From NCBI GenBank assembly GCA_949775045.1, contig OX459100.1, positions 19,355,268 through 19,419,267 on the forward strand: a stretch of 64,000 bases of DNA, in the 5' to 3' direction. The DNA comes from Metridium senile. Lineage: Eukaryota > Cnidaria > Anthozoa > Actiniaria > Metridiidae. The translations under genes were made by a program, and so were the position numbers. Numbering within the stretch: the first letter of the stretch is position 1; each line of letters starts with the position of its first letter. Below the pieces are notes generated by a model. The model searched no databases and was not told the origin of the DNA. It saw only the letters and a program-made list of their open reading frames with translations. Shown here piece by piece: positions 47,761 through 58,420 of the stretch.

Positions 47761-49300
47761 ATCATGGTTGATGATGGTGATGGTAATGATGATGATCATG
47801 GTTGATGATGGTGATGGTAATGATGATGATCATGGTTGATGATGGTGATGGTAATGATGATGATCATGGTTGATGATGGTGATGGTAATGATGATGATCA
47901 TGGTTGATGATGGTGATGGTAATGATGATGATCATGGTTGATGATGGTGATGGTAATGATGATGATCATGGTTGATGATGGTGATGGCAATGATGATGAT
48001 CATGGTTGATGATGGTGATGGTAATGATGATGATCATGGTTGATGATGGTGATGGTAATGATGATGATCATGGTTGATGATGGTGATGGCAATGATGATG
48101 ATCATGGTTGATGATGGTGATGGTAATGATGATGATCATGGTTGATGATGGTGATGGTAATGATGGTGGTGGTGGTTGTGGTAATGATGGTGGTGGTGGT
48201 TGTGGTAATGATCATGGTGATGATGGTGATGGTAATGATGATGATCATGGTTGATGATGGTGATGGTAATGATGATGATCATGGTTGATGATGGTGATGG
48301 TAATGATGATGATCATGGTTGATGATGGTGATGGTAATGATGATGATCATGGTTGATGATGGTGATGGTAATGATGATGATCATGGTTGATGATGGTGAT
48401 GGCAATGATGATGATCATGGTTGATGATGGTGATGTTAATGATGATGATCATGGTTGATGATGGTGATGGTAATGATGATGATCATGGTTGATGATGGTG
48501 ATGGCAATGATGATGATCATGGTTGATGATGGTGATGGTAATGATGATGATCATGGTTGATGATGGTGATGGTAATGATGATGATCATGGTTGATGATGG
48601 TGATGGCAATGATGATGATCATGGTTGATGATGGTGATGGTAATGATGATGATCATGGTTGATGATGGTGATGGTAATGATGATGATCATGGTTGGTGAT
48701 GGCAATGATGATGATCATGGTTGATGATGGTGATGGTAATGATGATGATCATGGTTGATGATGGTGATGGTAATGATGGTGGTGGTGGTTGTGGTAATGA
48801 TGGTGGTGGTGGTTGTGGTAATGATCATGGTGATGATGGTGATGGTAATGATGATGATCATGGTTGATGATGGTGATGGTAATGATGATGATCATGGTTG
48901 ATGATGGTGATGGTAATGATGATGATCATGGTTGATGATGGTGATGGTAATGATGATGATCATGGTTGATGATGGTGATGGCAATGATGATGATCATGGT
49001 TGATGATGGTGATGTTAATGATGATGATCATGGTTGATGATGGTGATGGTAATGATGATGATCATGGTTGATGATGGTGATGGTAATGATGATGATCATG
49101 GTTGATGATGGTGATGGTAATGATGATGATCATGGTTGATGATGGTGATGGTAATGATGGTGGTGGTGGTTGTGGTAATGATGGTGGTGGTGGTTGTGGT
49201 AATGATCATGGTGATGATGGTGATGGTAATGATGATGATGGTGTTTGTGGTAATGATGACTATGATGGTGGTGTTGATGATGCAGATGCTGATCATGGTT
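47755..49300 (+). repeat. 34-bp minisatellite with higher-order structure, about 40 units
   Basis: GATGATGATCATGGTTGATG plus ATGGTGATGGTAAT with an exact 34-bp period. A distinct GGTGGTGGTTGTGGTAATGA block recurs at about 48165, 48775 and 49155, and single GGCAAT units lie at matching places, so segments of about 610 and 380 bp were duplicated. Triplet-like degenerate repeat continues to about 49470. Confidence 0.95.
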
Positions 49301-49474
49301 GATGATGGTGGTGGGATGGTGGCAAAGATGATGATGTTGTTAATAGTGATGATGATGATGATCATGATCATGATGGTACGTTGTGGTGGTGAAGATAATG
49401 GTGATGTAATAGCGGTTTGTGGTAAAGATAATGATTATGATGGTGAAGATGGTGATGATGTTTCATGCCTGTGA

Positions 49475-50786
49475 AAATGATGATGATCTGATTACCAATG
49501 GACTAATAATTTGTATTATTAAGTTAAGAATATGGAGAGTATGTTAATAATATAATATATAAAAATACCCTTAATAAATATGACAACAATAACATCATTT
49601 TAATAACAATATTTGACTGATTACTGCCGAAAAGGATGCTGCTAAACATCACCATAGCAACTAATTGTTTACATCTGCCATAGTATTGTTTTGGTTGACG
49701 ACTATTTTTAGATATACTTTAACTGTTTTGCTTGTGCATAGTTAATAGAGGGGACCTCTATTAGCTGTGGCTTGTGGTTTTGAAAGGATACGAATTATTT
49801 CAAGCTATGAAGACACGATATAGTTTGTATTTTCATTTTCGTGCTAACAGTACGTGAGTTTACTTAGCTATAATTTGTGTTTTTAGATAAGCCCTATACT
49901 TCGCTGGTGTTTGAATTGTAAATGGTAGCTAAAGGTGACAATATCTTACTATTATGTATGTATACGATGGTCACACACTTTACTAATGGTGTCGTATAAA
50001 CAGCCACAAGAGTGCCATAATGTTCAATGGTGTTACTACAAACCACCAGTAGTATATAGAGGAACGCGCTCTAGATAATTAACATCAAACTATAAATATC
50101 TCCAGACATTTCTTATTTGCTAAGAGATTACTAGTGTAAATACTTTTCGACGATAGTTTATCTAAAGGTTTTAAAAGTGTGAATTGATAAGGCGGTTTGT
50201 TTGTGAATGTGTAGTAAACATCTAGCTCTTTTTCGTCTTTTGTTTCCGGGTCAATGAAGTCCGTTAATGAGTGCTGGCTTTGAATTCTTGGTCGCCTTTA
50301 GCCTTTGTCAAAACAGTGGAATATAATCACCACCAGCTTATGATCGACCAATATTTTTTATTATGTTTGTCCCTAGCCAATCAGATATCTCGATAGCATA
50401 GTGCTAAGAACACCGGGACAGAGCACTTGTGGGTCCCAGGGGGAAATACAGCGCCTTAAAAACAAAAGGGTTTTCACTTGAATGCTTTGCGTAATCATTT
50501 TGCATTCCGTTGATATTTGCATAAGCGAAGTGTTAGTCCGTGATTTTGTGATGTGAGTAAGTTCTCCGTGAAAATCAGGTGGAAAATGGTATGTTTGCTG
50601 TTTTGATTTGAATGCCCCTATTACCCTTAAAGCTCCTTGGGTTTATTAGAAAACGGACGGTTATTGATTGACGTCAAGCGCACAGGTATAACTCAATCGA
50701 TAATTGCTGAGCGAAGTCATCGCACAATAATAATGCTATGGAGGTTTTCGTAAATCACATATGTTCTCTTTCTTGTATTTTCACAG
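49475..50786 (+). other. GPCR upstream region and intron end
   Basis: Single-copy AT-rich DNA between the 34-bp array and the GPCR exon. It ends in a good splice acceptor (TTTCTTGTATTTTCACAG, AG at 50785..50786). The matching 5' UTR donor and the promoter could not be placed; no TATA box is convincing. Confidence 0.5.
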
Positions 50787-50899
50787 GAATCTAATTGATT
50801 AAAAGCTCAGTCAATTGTGCTGTACCGAACACCGTTTTGCTTGGGGGATCAATATATAAAGCCAGACAAAGACCAGATCTAGCAGTTGGTTTGTTCAAT

Positions 50900-52084
50900 A
50901 TGATGGTGTTCAATAACTCTTCCAACACTACATCGACATTCATCCAGAGAGGCCCTCTCGATGCCTCAGCCATCGCCACTGTCAGTTTCCTTGTGCTGGT
51001 AATGTTACTTACAATCTTGGGTAACTCTTTGGTTTGTTTTTGTGTGTTGTATTACCGTCGTTTACGCAGTCCTACCAACTATCTCATCGTCTCTCTAGCT
51101 GTGTCAGATTTCCTGGTCGGAATTCTGTCTCTACCATTTCGGTTGGCGCAAACGCTCAACCACCAAACTTGGCCAGCAAATCTCGGCCGTGAGGGTTGTC
51201 AGTTTTGGATATGGATCGACATGTTATGTTGTGGGGCATCGATTGTTAACCTGGCTGGAATAAGTGTAGATAGACTTCTAGCCATCAAAAGACCTTTACG
51301 GTATCGAGAAGTAATGACGAGTAAAAAGGCTTTGGTCATTATTGCTTTTGTCTGGGTGTATGCTTTTTTCGGTGCGTCTTTATCGTTCGTTGAATGGGGA
51401 GGAATTGATAGCATCGCTTACGCACCACAGTGTGGGATCATTGCAAGAACCTACATTACTATCATCTCATTTGCTGCATTCTTCTGTCCTCTATCGATCG
51501 TCGTTGTTTGCTACGGACTTGTACTTCATGTGGCAATAAGGCATGCCCTAGAACTACAACGCGAAAAGGAATCAATCGCCGTCAACTTTTCCATGGAGCC
51601 AAACGGAAACCAAGAGATTGTTGATGATGGTGTCTCAGACACAAATTCACCATATCTTCACCTAAAACACGGAGAAAGAACAGGCTCAAAGCAGCATAAT
51701 GGCTATCCTGGTAGAAGTCGAAAATCAACGGCTTCTACTTTTAACATCATGAAACAACTGAAAGCAACCAAAACGCTGGCCATTGTCGTCGGTGTGTTTA
51801 TCATTTCGTGGTTTCCGTTTTTCGTCATCTTCCTGACTTTCCAGTATTGCGGTAATGAGTGCTTTGATGGTAGACTTTCAAGACAGGCCAAAATGTCCTT
51901 ACTCAATGTATTTGTGCTTGTTTTACCGGTATTTAACTCTGCAGCTAATCCAATTATATACTCATGCTTCAACCGCGAGTTTAGAACTGCCTTTTTGAAA
52001 ACCTTTTATCGACTAGTTGGTAAAAGATATCGCTCAAGACGAGATATGATAGACAAAGGCTATACTGAATCTTCAGCCTACTAA
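50900..52084 (+). CDS. class A (rhodopsin-like) G protein-coupled receptor, aminergic type
   Basis: A complete single-exon receptor of 394 residues. Residue counts start at the first ATG (50900); ATG 2 at 50903 has a better context (A at -3, G at +4). A longer frame from a TTG at 50795 lies in 5' UTR behind a splice acceptor and is not used. Seven helices lie at about 25-51, 61-85, 100-131, 143-164, 183-213, 288-316 and 333-357. Class A landmarks are N42 (GNSLV), D70, the C100-C178 disulfide, D124-R125-L126 in place of DRY, W152, P197, Y205, F300-x3-W304-x-P306-FF and N350-P351-IIY. D107 sits at 3.32, the amine-binding aspartate. S190 occupies 5.43. The usual Tyr at 7.43 is Val. Three N-glycosylation sequons lie at N5, N6 and N9. 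C317 and C321 in loop 3 may form a second bond. Cytoplasmic loop 3 is about 74 residues, hydrophilic and Ser-rich. The ligand is unknown; a biogenic amine is likely from D3.32, and G-protein coupling is inferred from the class. Confidence 0.93.
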   Translation: MMVFNNSSNTTSTFIQRGPLDASAIATVSFLVLVMLLTILGNSLVCFCVLYYRRLRSPTNYLIVSLAVSDFLVGILSLPFRLAQTLNHQTWPANLGREGCQFWIWIDMLCCGASIVNLAGISVDRLLAIKRPLRYREVMTSKKALVIIAFVWVYAFFGASLSFVEWGGIDSIAYAPQCGIIARTYITIISFAAFFCPLSIVVVCYGLVLHVAIRHALELQREKESIAVNFSMEPNGNQEIVDDGVSDTNSPYLHLKHGERTGSKQHNGYPGRSRKSTASTFNIMKQLKATKTLAIVVGVFIISWFPFFVIFLTFQYCGNECFDGRLSRQAKMSLLNVFVLVLPVFNSAANPIIYSCFNREFRTAFLKTFYRLVGKRYRSRRDMIDKGYTESSAY

Positions 52085-53206
52085 AAGACTTACAGCAATA
52101 TACTTTTTTTTATTGGAAGAAACAAACACTTTTCACTTACAAGTTTCATTGAAGGAGCTTTAAGTAAAGACATTTATAGACATGCAGATTTATTCTGCCT
52201 TAAATGTAGTTGTTTCTTTGTATGTAGTGGGTAAGTATACATTTGAACTCAAGAAATAAGTGTCGATGTACTATATCTATTCAATTGTTAATATACTTAA
52301 TTTACGGATTCTATGTATAACAACAAGTAAAGTTAAAAAAAACATAGTTTATTCACTCTAAACATTGTGTTATTTGATGAACATGAACCTCACGCAATGC
52401 TTACAACACACACACATACCACAACTTAAACCGTCAGTTAACGTGAAATCGTGAAAAACATACGGTTTTTTGCTATGCTATCGTCTTAACTCATATCAAG
52501 CATACAATCTGGATCTACTTGATGCGCTGAAGTTACTCGTTAACACAAAAGAATCCATTGTTGTCCAGGGAAAGCCTTCTCTTTTTCCTTAACACGAAAG
52601 CATTGCAGCGGGTTTATTTCGGCTATCAGGTAAAAAGTGGTCGGTTTTAGACATAATATATCTTAGTTATATAGTTAATACACAAGCCGTGATTCTTATA
52701 GCTTATCTCCCAACGGAACGCGTCAACTTGTGATTGATAGGTGCTTTGGTTTACTTGCTGGAATAGATTAATTCATTTAAAGCGGCGATTTAAAGATTTG
52801 TGCAAGATCGTTGGCAATTACTCGACCAGCACGTATTCGCAATTAGTCCAAAATAATTGCGAAATAAAACCGAAATTGCCACACTTTGTAGACTAATTCA
52901 TCAACGGTTGATAGGTTTAAACGAAAATGTAAGTCAGGGAACCATGCAACTTTTATGGGTGAAAATCAAAGAAGAAAGGAAAGGTAATAGTTGATTTCAA
53001 CTACACTGTCCAAGTGTATGAGCACAAAAGCAGGCGCGTCGTCGCTTTTAGTCTGGTGAGAAATTATTTCTGAATAATTCAAATATACGAAGACAAAGTT
53101 ATAAATATTTAATAAAAAAATAATGCTAGAATTTAAAATTTCATTTTTTGAGATAATATAAAACAAAAAAGCGTTAAACCAAACCCGCGCGCGCGCTACG
53201 TCGTCA
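52085..53206. other. GPCR 3' flank and intergenic DNA
   Basis: The GPCR 3' UTR is presumably here, but no canonical AATAAA follows closely (an AATAAA is at about 52863). No second gene is supported. Confidence 0.45.
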
Positions 53207-53220
53207 TTTTGGCGGGAAAA
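53207..53220 (+). promoter_or_regulatory. E2F-like site
   Basis: TTTTGGCGGGAAAA is a full match to the palindromic E2F consensus, next to a GCGCGCGCGC run. A related but decayed copy of the surrounding 60 bp (GGCGCGTCGTCGC ... GAAATTATTTCTGAATAATT) lies about 175 bp upstream, so the site sits in a small direct duplication. Confidence 0.35.
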
Positions 53221-53811
53221 GAATGACAATTATTTTTGAATAATTAAAGTATGACAATTTAACAGCAGTGTAACCACAGCTTACAGTATTTACAGTATTG
53301 CAATAAAGATAATAAATATATAGAGTTTGAGTTGAAAGGTTTGAGTTTTTCCTCAATACTTTCATGAAGAATAAAAGTTATTTATCTCCAAGGTAAGTTA
53401 ATACTATAAACTATTACCGTGATTCTTTATTGAGTGATTATGTATTATTTATTGTTAAATTGTTACCGTAAGAAGTACAATTCATTTGTCAGGTTTATAG
53501 TCATTGTTACTAATCCAGAATAGAAGATATACTAGAAGTAAGGCCTAGTTCAAACGTCGCTTCTCATATGTGCAGAATCAAATCCAAATCAATTCATTTG
53601 CTTTAGATTCAGTCACATGTGAGATGCAATGTTTGCACTAGGCCTCAGGTGTAAACGTTCAATCCTATTTTACGCTCTTCAAACACTTAATTAAAACATT
53701 TAATATAACGATGAATATAAATGACTGTAAACATTTTAATTAATGAGTTGTGCTTCATGTAGAAATTCTTTCCGGACTCTTTTCTGTAACTGCTGTTACC
53801 CAGGCACTCGG

Positions 53812-53960
53812 CCAATCAGAGCTCACGTCATCCAAACTCGCTTTCAATCCATCCAATCAGAACGCGCGTTATATCAGTCACCTTTTCACTAGTGTTTTGT
53901 GCTCAGTCAATCACAGCATGCGTTATATCGGTTCTTTATATCATCCAATCAAGCGCGCGT
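53812..53960 (+). promoter_or_regulatory. four-part CCAAT / GCGCGC cluster
   Basis: CCAATCA at 53812, 53853 and 53945 and a related TCAATCA at 53907. Two are directly followed by GCGCGCG-type runs (AATCAGAACGCGCG, AATCAAGCGCGCG). NF-Y is the known binder of CCAAT. The same CCAAT plus GCGCGC pairing recurs at 13735 and 55115 in inverse orientation, so this may be a dispersed repeat and not a promoter. Confidence 0.35.
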
Positions 53961-53999
53961 TTCTTATAATGCCCAGTATTTTATTTTTAAACAATATAT

Positions 54000-54797
54000 T
54001 TTTCCATCTTATTTTAATTACATCATCTCAACGCTAGTTCGTTGCCTAGGAACCTATTTTCCCCTCAGAAGAATCTCTCAAAATATATATTGGAACCACG
54101 TGACGGGATGACGTAAGCACGGGGATCCCATCATATGTCTTTATTATAAATTTGTCAAGAAATGATGTGCGCGTAAGTTTTTAATATTTATATTAAATCT
54201 TTTATCGTTATTGCTTAGCCTCCTCTGCAGGCATCTCTTATATCTCTTTTCATCGGGCTTCCTGTGGCGAGGAGAAAAGAAAACGAGCGGGGTAGCCCGG
54301 GGAGAGGCAATTCTTCCCTGACAAATATTTCAACACAGGAATCCCTATCGCGTCAACAAAGTTGGAGTTTTTGCTATTATTGCCAATATATTATATAATT
54401 ATATATCATTTTCAATGCTGTTATCATTTTACTATATTATTATTGATATTATTCAAGAAAAAAAAAATTAAACAAAATAGCACATACGAAGCAAATAAAA
54501 AAACATGCTTGCTGTATGGCTCGAACTCTCAACCGTAAGACAATATCAACCTCTCAAGACTGTAAACCCTTTTGCGCTAAATAAGCAACTATCGATATAT
54601 AACATCGAAAAACTTCTAGTCTATTCAGCGAAGTTTTATTGTTATGCTAATAGTATTGTTCTTATTCCAATGGGATAGCCTATTCAATTGATTAACCAAT
54701 CAGATCATCATATTCAATACCCTTTGGAAATAACGCACCAATGCGCTAACGAACTACTAATTACTATTTTGAAATTCAAATAAGGCCTCTTTTGACC
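54000..54797. other. region with a short GC-rich foldback and no supported gene
   Basis: About 54219..54313 can fold imperfectly (GCCTCCTCTGCAGGC left, CCCGGGGAGAGGC right, with TCTTTTC/GAAAAGA inside), probably another small MITE. The rest is AT-rich. A degenerate tRNA-like B-box is discussed under rejected items. Confidence 0.4.
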
Positions 54798-54826
54798 ATG
54801 TTTGATGGACGACGAAATCCCTCAAA
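54798..54826 (+). CDS. candidate short first coding exon, unknown protein
   Basis: ATG with A at -3 (ACCATGT) starts nine codons plus two bases and runs into a consensus donor, CAAA then GTAAGT at 54827. The two leftover bases (AA) join in frame to the exon-like units starting at 55474 and 55621 (reading KYYRSAVG...). That gives a plausible but unproven spliced reading frame beginning MFDGRRNPS. No domain or localisation signal is visible. Confidence 0.3.
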
Positions 54827-55473
54827 GTAAGTTACATTTATACCACCTAAATACCTAATCACCACGCTCTAAATAAGCGTTATATTATAAGCTATGAGCG
54901 CGTCGTTCGACTGAAAGAAATCGTCATTTTTACGCGAAGTATGACGGACAAGAACGAGCATTTTCTAATTACAATCAATTATTGATTTAACAAAAACAAA
55001 CAAACTTTACATGCGCTAGTGGTTATGGAAAACCACAGGAATCCCAATAGTTTATACGATATCATTACAGTAGTCATAGCATTTAGTAGAAATACACAAG
55101 TGATTATAGCCGAAAATCGCGCGCGGTGATTGGTCTAGAAATTCACATTATTTCTCGATTGTCTCCTAAGCGTTTCGCGCGCTTTTAGAAATGAGAATTG
55201 AAGGTCAGTTTTTCTTCAAAAAAGCTGGTTATTTTTACTTTTTGAAAAAGTCACTTGTGTGTTTATACTAAAACAATTATCCACCTTAGATTGCACCAGA
55301 ACCATGATTTTCCTGACCGATTGAATTTCACCTACAGAGATTCTAGATCTACAGTTTGTCAGGAAAAAAAACATAATCCTGAAAAAAATTGATTTGTTTA
55401 GAATTGCTGAAAAAATGTCACCCACTGCTTACAGAAATGATGTTACGGAATTAGACTTTTGTTTTACTTACAG

Positions 55474-55840
55474 GTATTATAGATCTGCAGTTGGAGATCG
55501 AAACCAGGGAATAAACAACACTACAGAGATGATGCGAATCACGCTAACTTACTGACAAAAAATCATTCATAATTTACACGAATAATTGTACTGAAAATTT
55601 GATTTTTACTTTACTTACAGGTATTACAGATCTGCTGTTGGACATCGAAACCAGGGAATAAGCAACTCTACAGAGATGATGCAAATTACGGTAACTTACT
55701 GACAAAAATCATTCACAATTTACACGAATGATTGTACTGAAAATGTGATTTTTACTTTACTTACAGGTATTACAGATCTGCTGTTGGACATTGAAACCAG
55801 GGAATAAGCAACACTGCAGAGATGATGCGAGATGTGAAAA
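55474..55840 (+). repeat. 147-bp tandem repeat: triplicated exon-like unit
   Basis: Three units start at 55474, 55621 and 55767, each immediately after a strong acceptor (TTTACTTACAG). Each contains about 70 bases that can be read as exon. Unit 2 ends at a donor, ACG then GTAACT at 55691; unit 1 has GCTAAC there; unit 3 has no donor. Joined to 54826, units 1 and 2 give the open peptides YYRSAVGDRNQGINNTTEMM and YYRSAVGHRNQGISNSTEMM, while unit 3 has a TGA after the eighth residue. A weaker relative lies at about 55335. It is either a duplicated exon or a minisatellite with chance splice sites. Confidence 0.4.
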
Positions 55841-55894
55841 ACACTAAATCCTAATTTAAGGAAACCCAAATTTTAAGAATAATTGTCCGTATAT

Positions 55895-55955
55895 GTAGTT
55901 GATTATAAAGCGCTTTGAGATGATGTGAAATGCGCTTTTTAAGCACACATCAAAT
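55895..55955 (-). repeat. single relic of the 47/69-bp family
   Basis: TATAAAGCGCTTTGAGATGA followed by TGTGAAATGCGCTTTTTAAG and CACACAT. This is the least degenerate single copy and is closest to a SINE tail, suggesting the source from which the arrays expanded. Confidence 0.65.
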
Positions 55956-56409
55956 GACACAAAAAAATATGTCGAAAATATGAGGTAAATGTGTTTGCAG
56001 TCTCTGAGCTGTCGAGTTATAGTGGTGGCATATGATACAAGACACCTCGTTGTAATAGGCAAGAGATTTGCAGTTCATGAAAAATCAGTTGTAAACGTTA
56101 AATTTAAGAATTATTAAAAAATTGTTTGTGTATTTTCATCATGTGTTATTTGAAAAATAAAATATTGAGTAAAAATTGATATTGTGTGTTCAGATGTTGG
56201 GTTGGTTGGGTTGGTTGGATAAAATTGAACTGATCGATCAGTTTGGTTGTGAAATAGAGTATAAATATATATGAAGATGTAGAGAGAAATGATCGCGGGA
56301 CGACGCGCGAGATGTGCGCGCTACTAGGGCCCAGTCCATTTACCACGTGATAAGTTGACACGGTCTGCACGTGCAAGACAAGTCATAACATTGGAAGTGC
56401 TGCAAAAAT

Positions 56410-56502
56410 GGCTTTATTTTTCACTTTTTAAAGCAAAAATCGATCTAAATACTAGCTAAAACAGTAGCTAAGTGTCTAAGGAACGTTTTGGAGCCAAAAA
56501 TG
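56410..56502 (+). other. possible 5' exon end (donor ATG then GTAAGA)
   Basis: The sequence before 56503 ends GCCAAAAATG and is followed by GTAAGA, a good donor. A GC-richer stretch upstream (56290..56370) with GTGCGCGC and ACGTG words could be a promoter. If the ATG at the exon edge were used, the acceptor at 57718 would continue in frame for 27 codons. Weak evidence only. Confidence 0.2.
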
Positions 56503-56571
56503 GTAAGAAAAACGAACAAATTGGCATGTTTTGAGCCATGTTTTGTGTCGCGGTTGTATTCTGCTGATATT

Positions 56572-57592
56572 ACGTGATTTCTGCAACATTCTAGCATTCA
56601 AATGGCTTCCTGAATCGTTTTCCTTGCTTATTACTTGTTCTTCTGGGTCTAGAGATGTCGTATGATGATTTTTAGAGCAGTCAGTGTTGTAAAATTGTGT
56701 TTGTATGGCTCCCAAAAGTGCCGATAGACGGTCTATTGTCTTGATTTCTGCAACAGTTTAGTATTCAAATGGCTTCCTAAATTGCTTTCCTTGCTTATTA
56801 CTTGTTCTTCTGCGTCTAGAGATGTTGTATGGTGATTTTTAGAACAGTCAGTGTTGTTAAACTGTGTTTGTATGGCTCCCAAACGTGCCGATAGACTTGT
56901 CTATTAGAACGATTTCACATAAGCGTTTTTAACATGCAAATATGTTTTGTCCAGTATTTAATATGCAAATGAGTTGTCACCTTAGTTGAATTGACACCTT
57001 AATTGCTAACCTTTTATAACTATTGTAATACATAGAGTACAACCACTAAAAGTGTGCAACATTTTGTACTATTTAAATAAACAATAGAGAACAAAGGAAT
57101 TTGCATAATTTAGCAGTATTTAGTGGTACTTATGTTGCACACTTTTAGTGTTTTTACTCTACCGGTTCCATGCGATATAACTATGTGCAAGAAGTATATT
57201 AAATTTCGTTTTAGCGGCTACGCAATTTTGCACTAAAAGATAGTTGAATCTGATCATTAGTGCTTTTTTTTTCAACGAGAATCGTACCCAAGTCAATGAG
57301 CCGTGAAGCTACCCGCGTGCACTTGCCTCAGATATCGAGGTGACAGCTCATTTGCATATTAAATACTCGACAAAATATATTTGCATGTTAAAAACGCTTA
57401 TGTGAAATCGTTCTATTGTCTTGATTTCTGCAACATTTTAGCATTCAAATGGCTTCCTAAATTGTTTTCCTTGCTTATTACTTGTTCTTCTGGATCTAGA
57501 GATGTTGTATGGTGATTTTAAGAGCAGTCAGTGTTGTAAAACTGTGTTTGTATGGCTTACCAGAAGGGTCGATAGACGGTCTATTGTCTTGA
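56572..57592 (+). repeat. 167-bp tandem repeat, 3 units, split by a MITE
   Basis: CTGCAACATTCTAGCATTCA-type blocks at 56581, 56748 and 57428 are followed by TTGCTTATTACTTGTTCTTC and ending GCCGATAGACGGTCTATTGT. The gap between units 2 and 3 is the MITE at 56906..57414; removing it restores the 167-bp period. Confidence 0.9.
56906..57414. mobile_element. 509-bp MITE with about 80-bp inverted ends and 3-bp (ATT) duplication
   Basis: Ends start AGAACGATTTCACATAAGCG and extend about 80 bp with only a few mismatches (e.g. TTTGTCCAGTATTTAATATG against TTTGTCGAGTATTTAATATG). Flanks ATT at 56903..56905 and 57415..57417; the intact junction between units 1 and 2 of the host tandem repeat has a single ATT, so the duplication is read directly. 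An inner inverted pair (ACTAAAAGTGTGCAAC / GTTGCACACTTTTAGT) lies at 57045 and 57133. Long inverted arms imply a hairpin RNA if transcribed. The superfamily is uncertain. Confidence 0.85.
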
Positions 57593-57717
57593 CACTCGTT
57601 GCAATTATAAGTCGGAACATCGAAGACGAAAAGTACTGCCAAATGTTAGCTTTACATTCCCTTTTGCTTGTTGTTACCACAAATTAAATGCATTGTTATT
57701 GTTTTTGCTTGTTACAG

Positions 57718-57975
57718 ATATTGAAGATGTACACTGTGTGTCATATACCAGACTTTCAGTTGTACGAAAATGGCAGCAGAATGACAACCCATGCAGAATG
57801 ATAACCCATGCAGAATGACAACCCATGCAGAATGACAACCCATGGAGAATGACAACCCATGGAGAATGACAACCCATGCAAATGACAACCCATGCAGAAT
57901 GACAACCCATGGAGAATGACAACCCATGCAAATGACAACCCATGCAGAATGACAAACCATGCAGAATGACAATCA
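57718..57975 (+). repeat. 17-21 bp minisatellite after a possible splice acceptor
   Basis: From 57778 about ten units of GAATGACAACCCATGCA/GGA. The array starts 60 bases after an acceptor-like TTGCTTGTTACAG (57717), and two frames are open up to its first units. Reverse frames (HGLSFCMGCH repeats) are artefacts. Whether the 57718 segment is a real exon is unclear. Confidence 0.8.
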
Positions 57976-58249
57976 TCATTTGCCTTTGCAATGATTGTCA
58001 ATTGACTAACCATGACCTATAATACCACAATGCTAGCCATGCTGTATGATGTGGCTACAATGGTCATATAATGGACTTGCCTAAATGGCAAAATAGGTAG
58101 GTATTTATGCACTATGTAATATCACCATCTGCCCTTCCAGCCACTTCTTATTCACACAACACTCACACAGGATTGTTGTCTTTATTTTTATTCAATCTTT
58201 CTGTGTTTAATGAGCATATTTTAACCACTATATTCTTTATTTTCAACAG

Positions 58250-58314
58250 CTTGACAGAAATATTGCAACCAATGTTATGGTCAAGCAAGTGGCTGTTCAC
58301 AATGTGACAGACTT
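58250..58314 (+). CDS. candidate internal exon, unknown protein (part 1)
   Basis: 65 bases between an acceptor (TTTATTTTCAACAG) and a perfect donor (GTAAGT at 58315). One frame is open throughout, reading LDRNIATNVMVKQVAVHNVT and then DL or another residue depending on the splice. It ends two bases into a codon and joins in frame to 59616. The intron between would hold two transposon insertions. No homology recognised. Confidence 0.35.
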
Positions 58315-58420
58315 GTAAGTAACACTTGTACATTCTTGTTACCATTATCATTGAAGTGTGACTTTGAAAACTGTCCTGATTTTAAGTGTCACAATTTTCA
58401 CAGCCATATTTCAAAGATAA

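Noticed and set aside
50795..50899. 35-residue N-terminal extension of the GPCR starting at TTG
   Set aside because: There is no ATG; a stop codon at 50792 and a splice acceptor at 50786 precede it, so it is 5' UTR. The first ATG at 50900 gives a typical short glycosylated N-terminus.
44640..50899. Joining the 44640..44772 exon to the GPCR as its coding start
   Set aside because: Splicing 44772 to 50787 gives a TAA after two codons, so the proteins cannot be continuous. A shared non-coding leader is not excluded.
54515..54600. tRNA-like sequence on the minus strand (B-box-like GAGAGTTCGAGCC)
   Set aside because: The A-box is poor and the acceptor stem cannot be closed; at best an old tRNA-derived SINE head.
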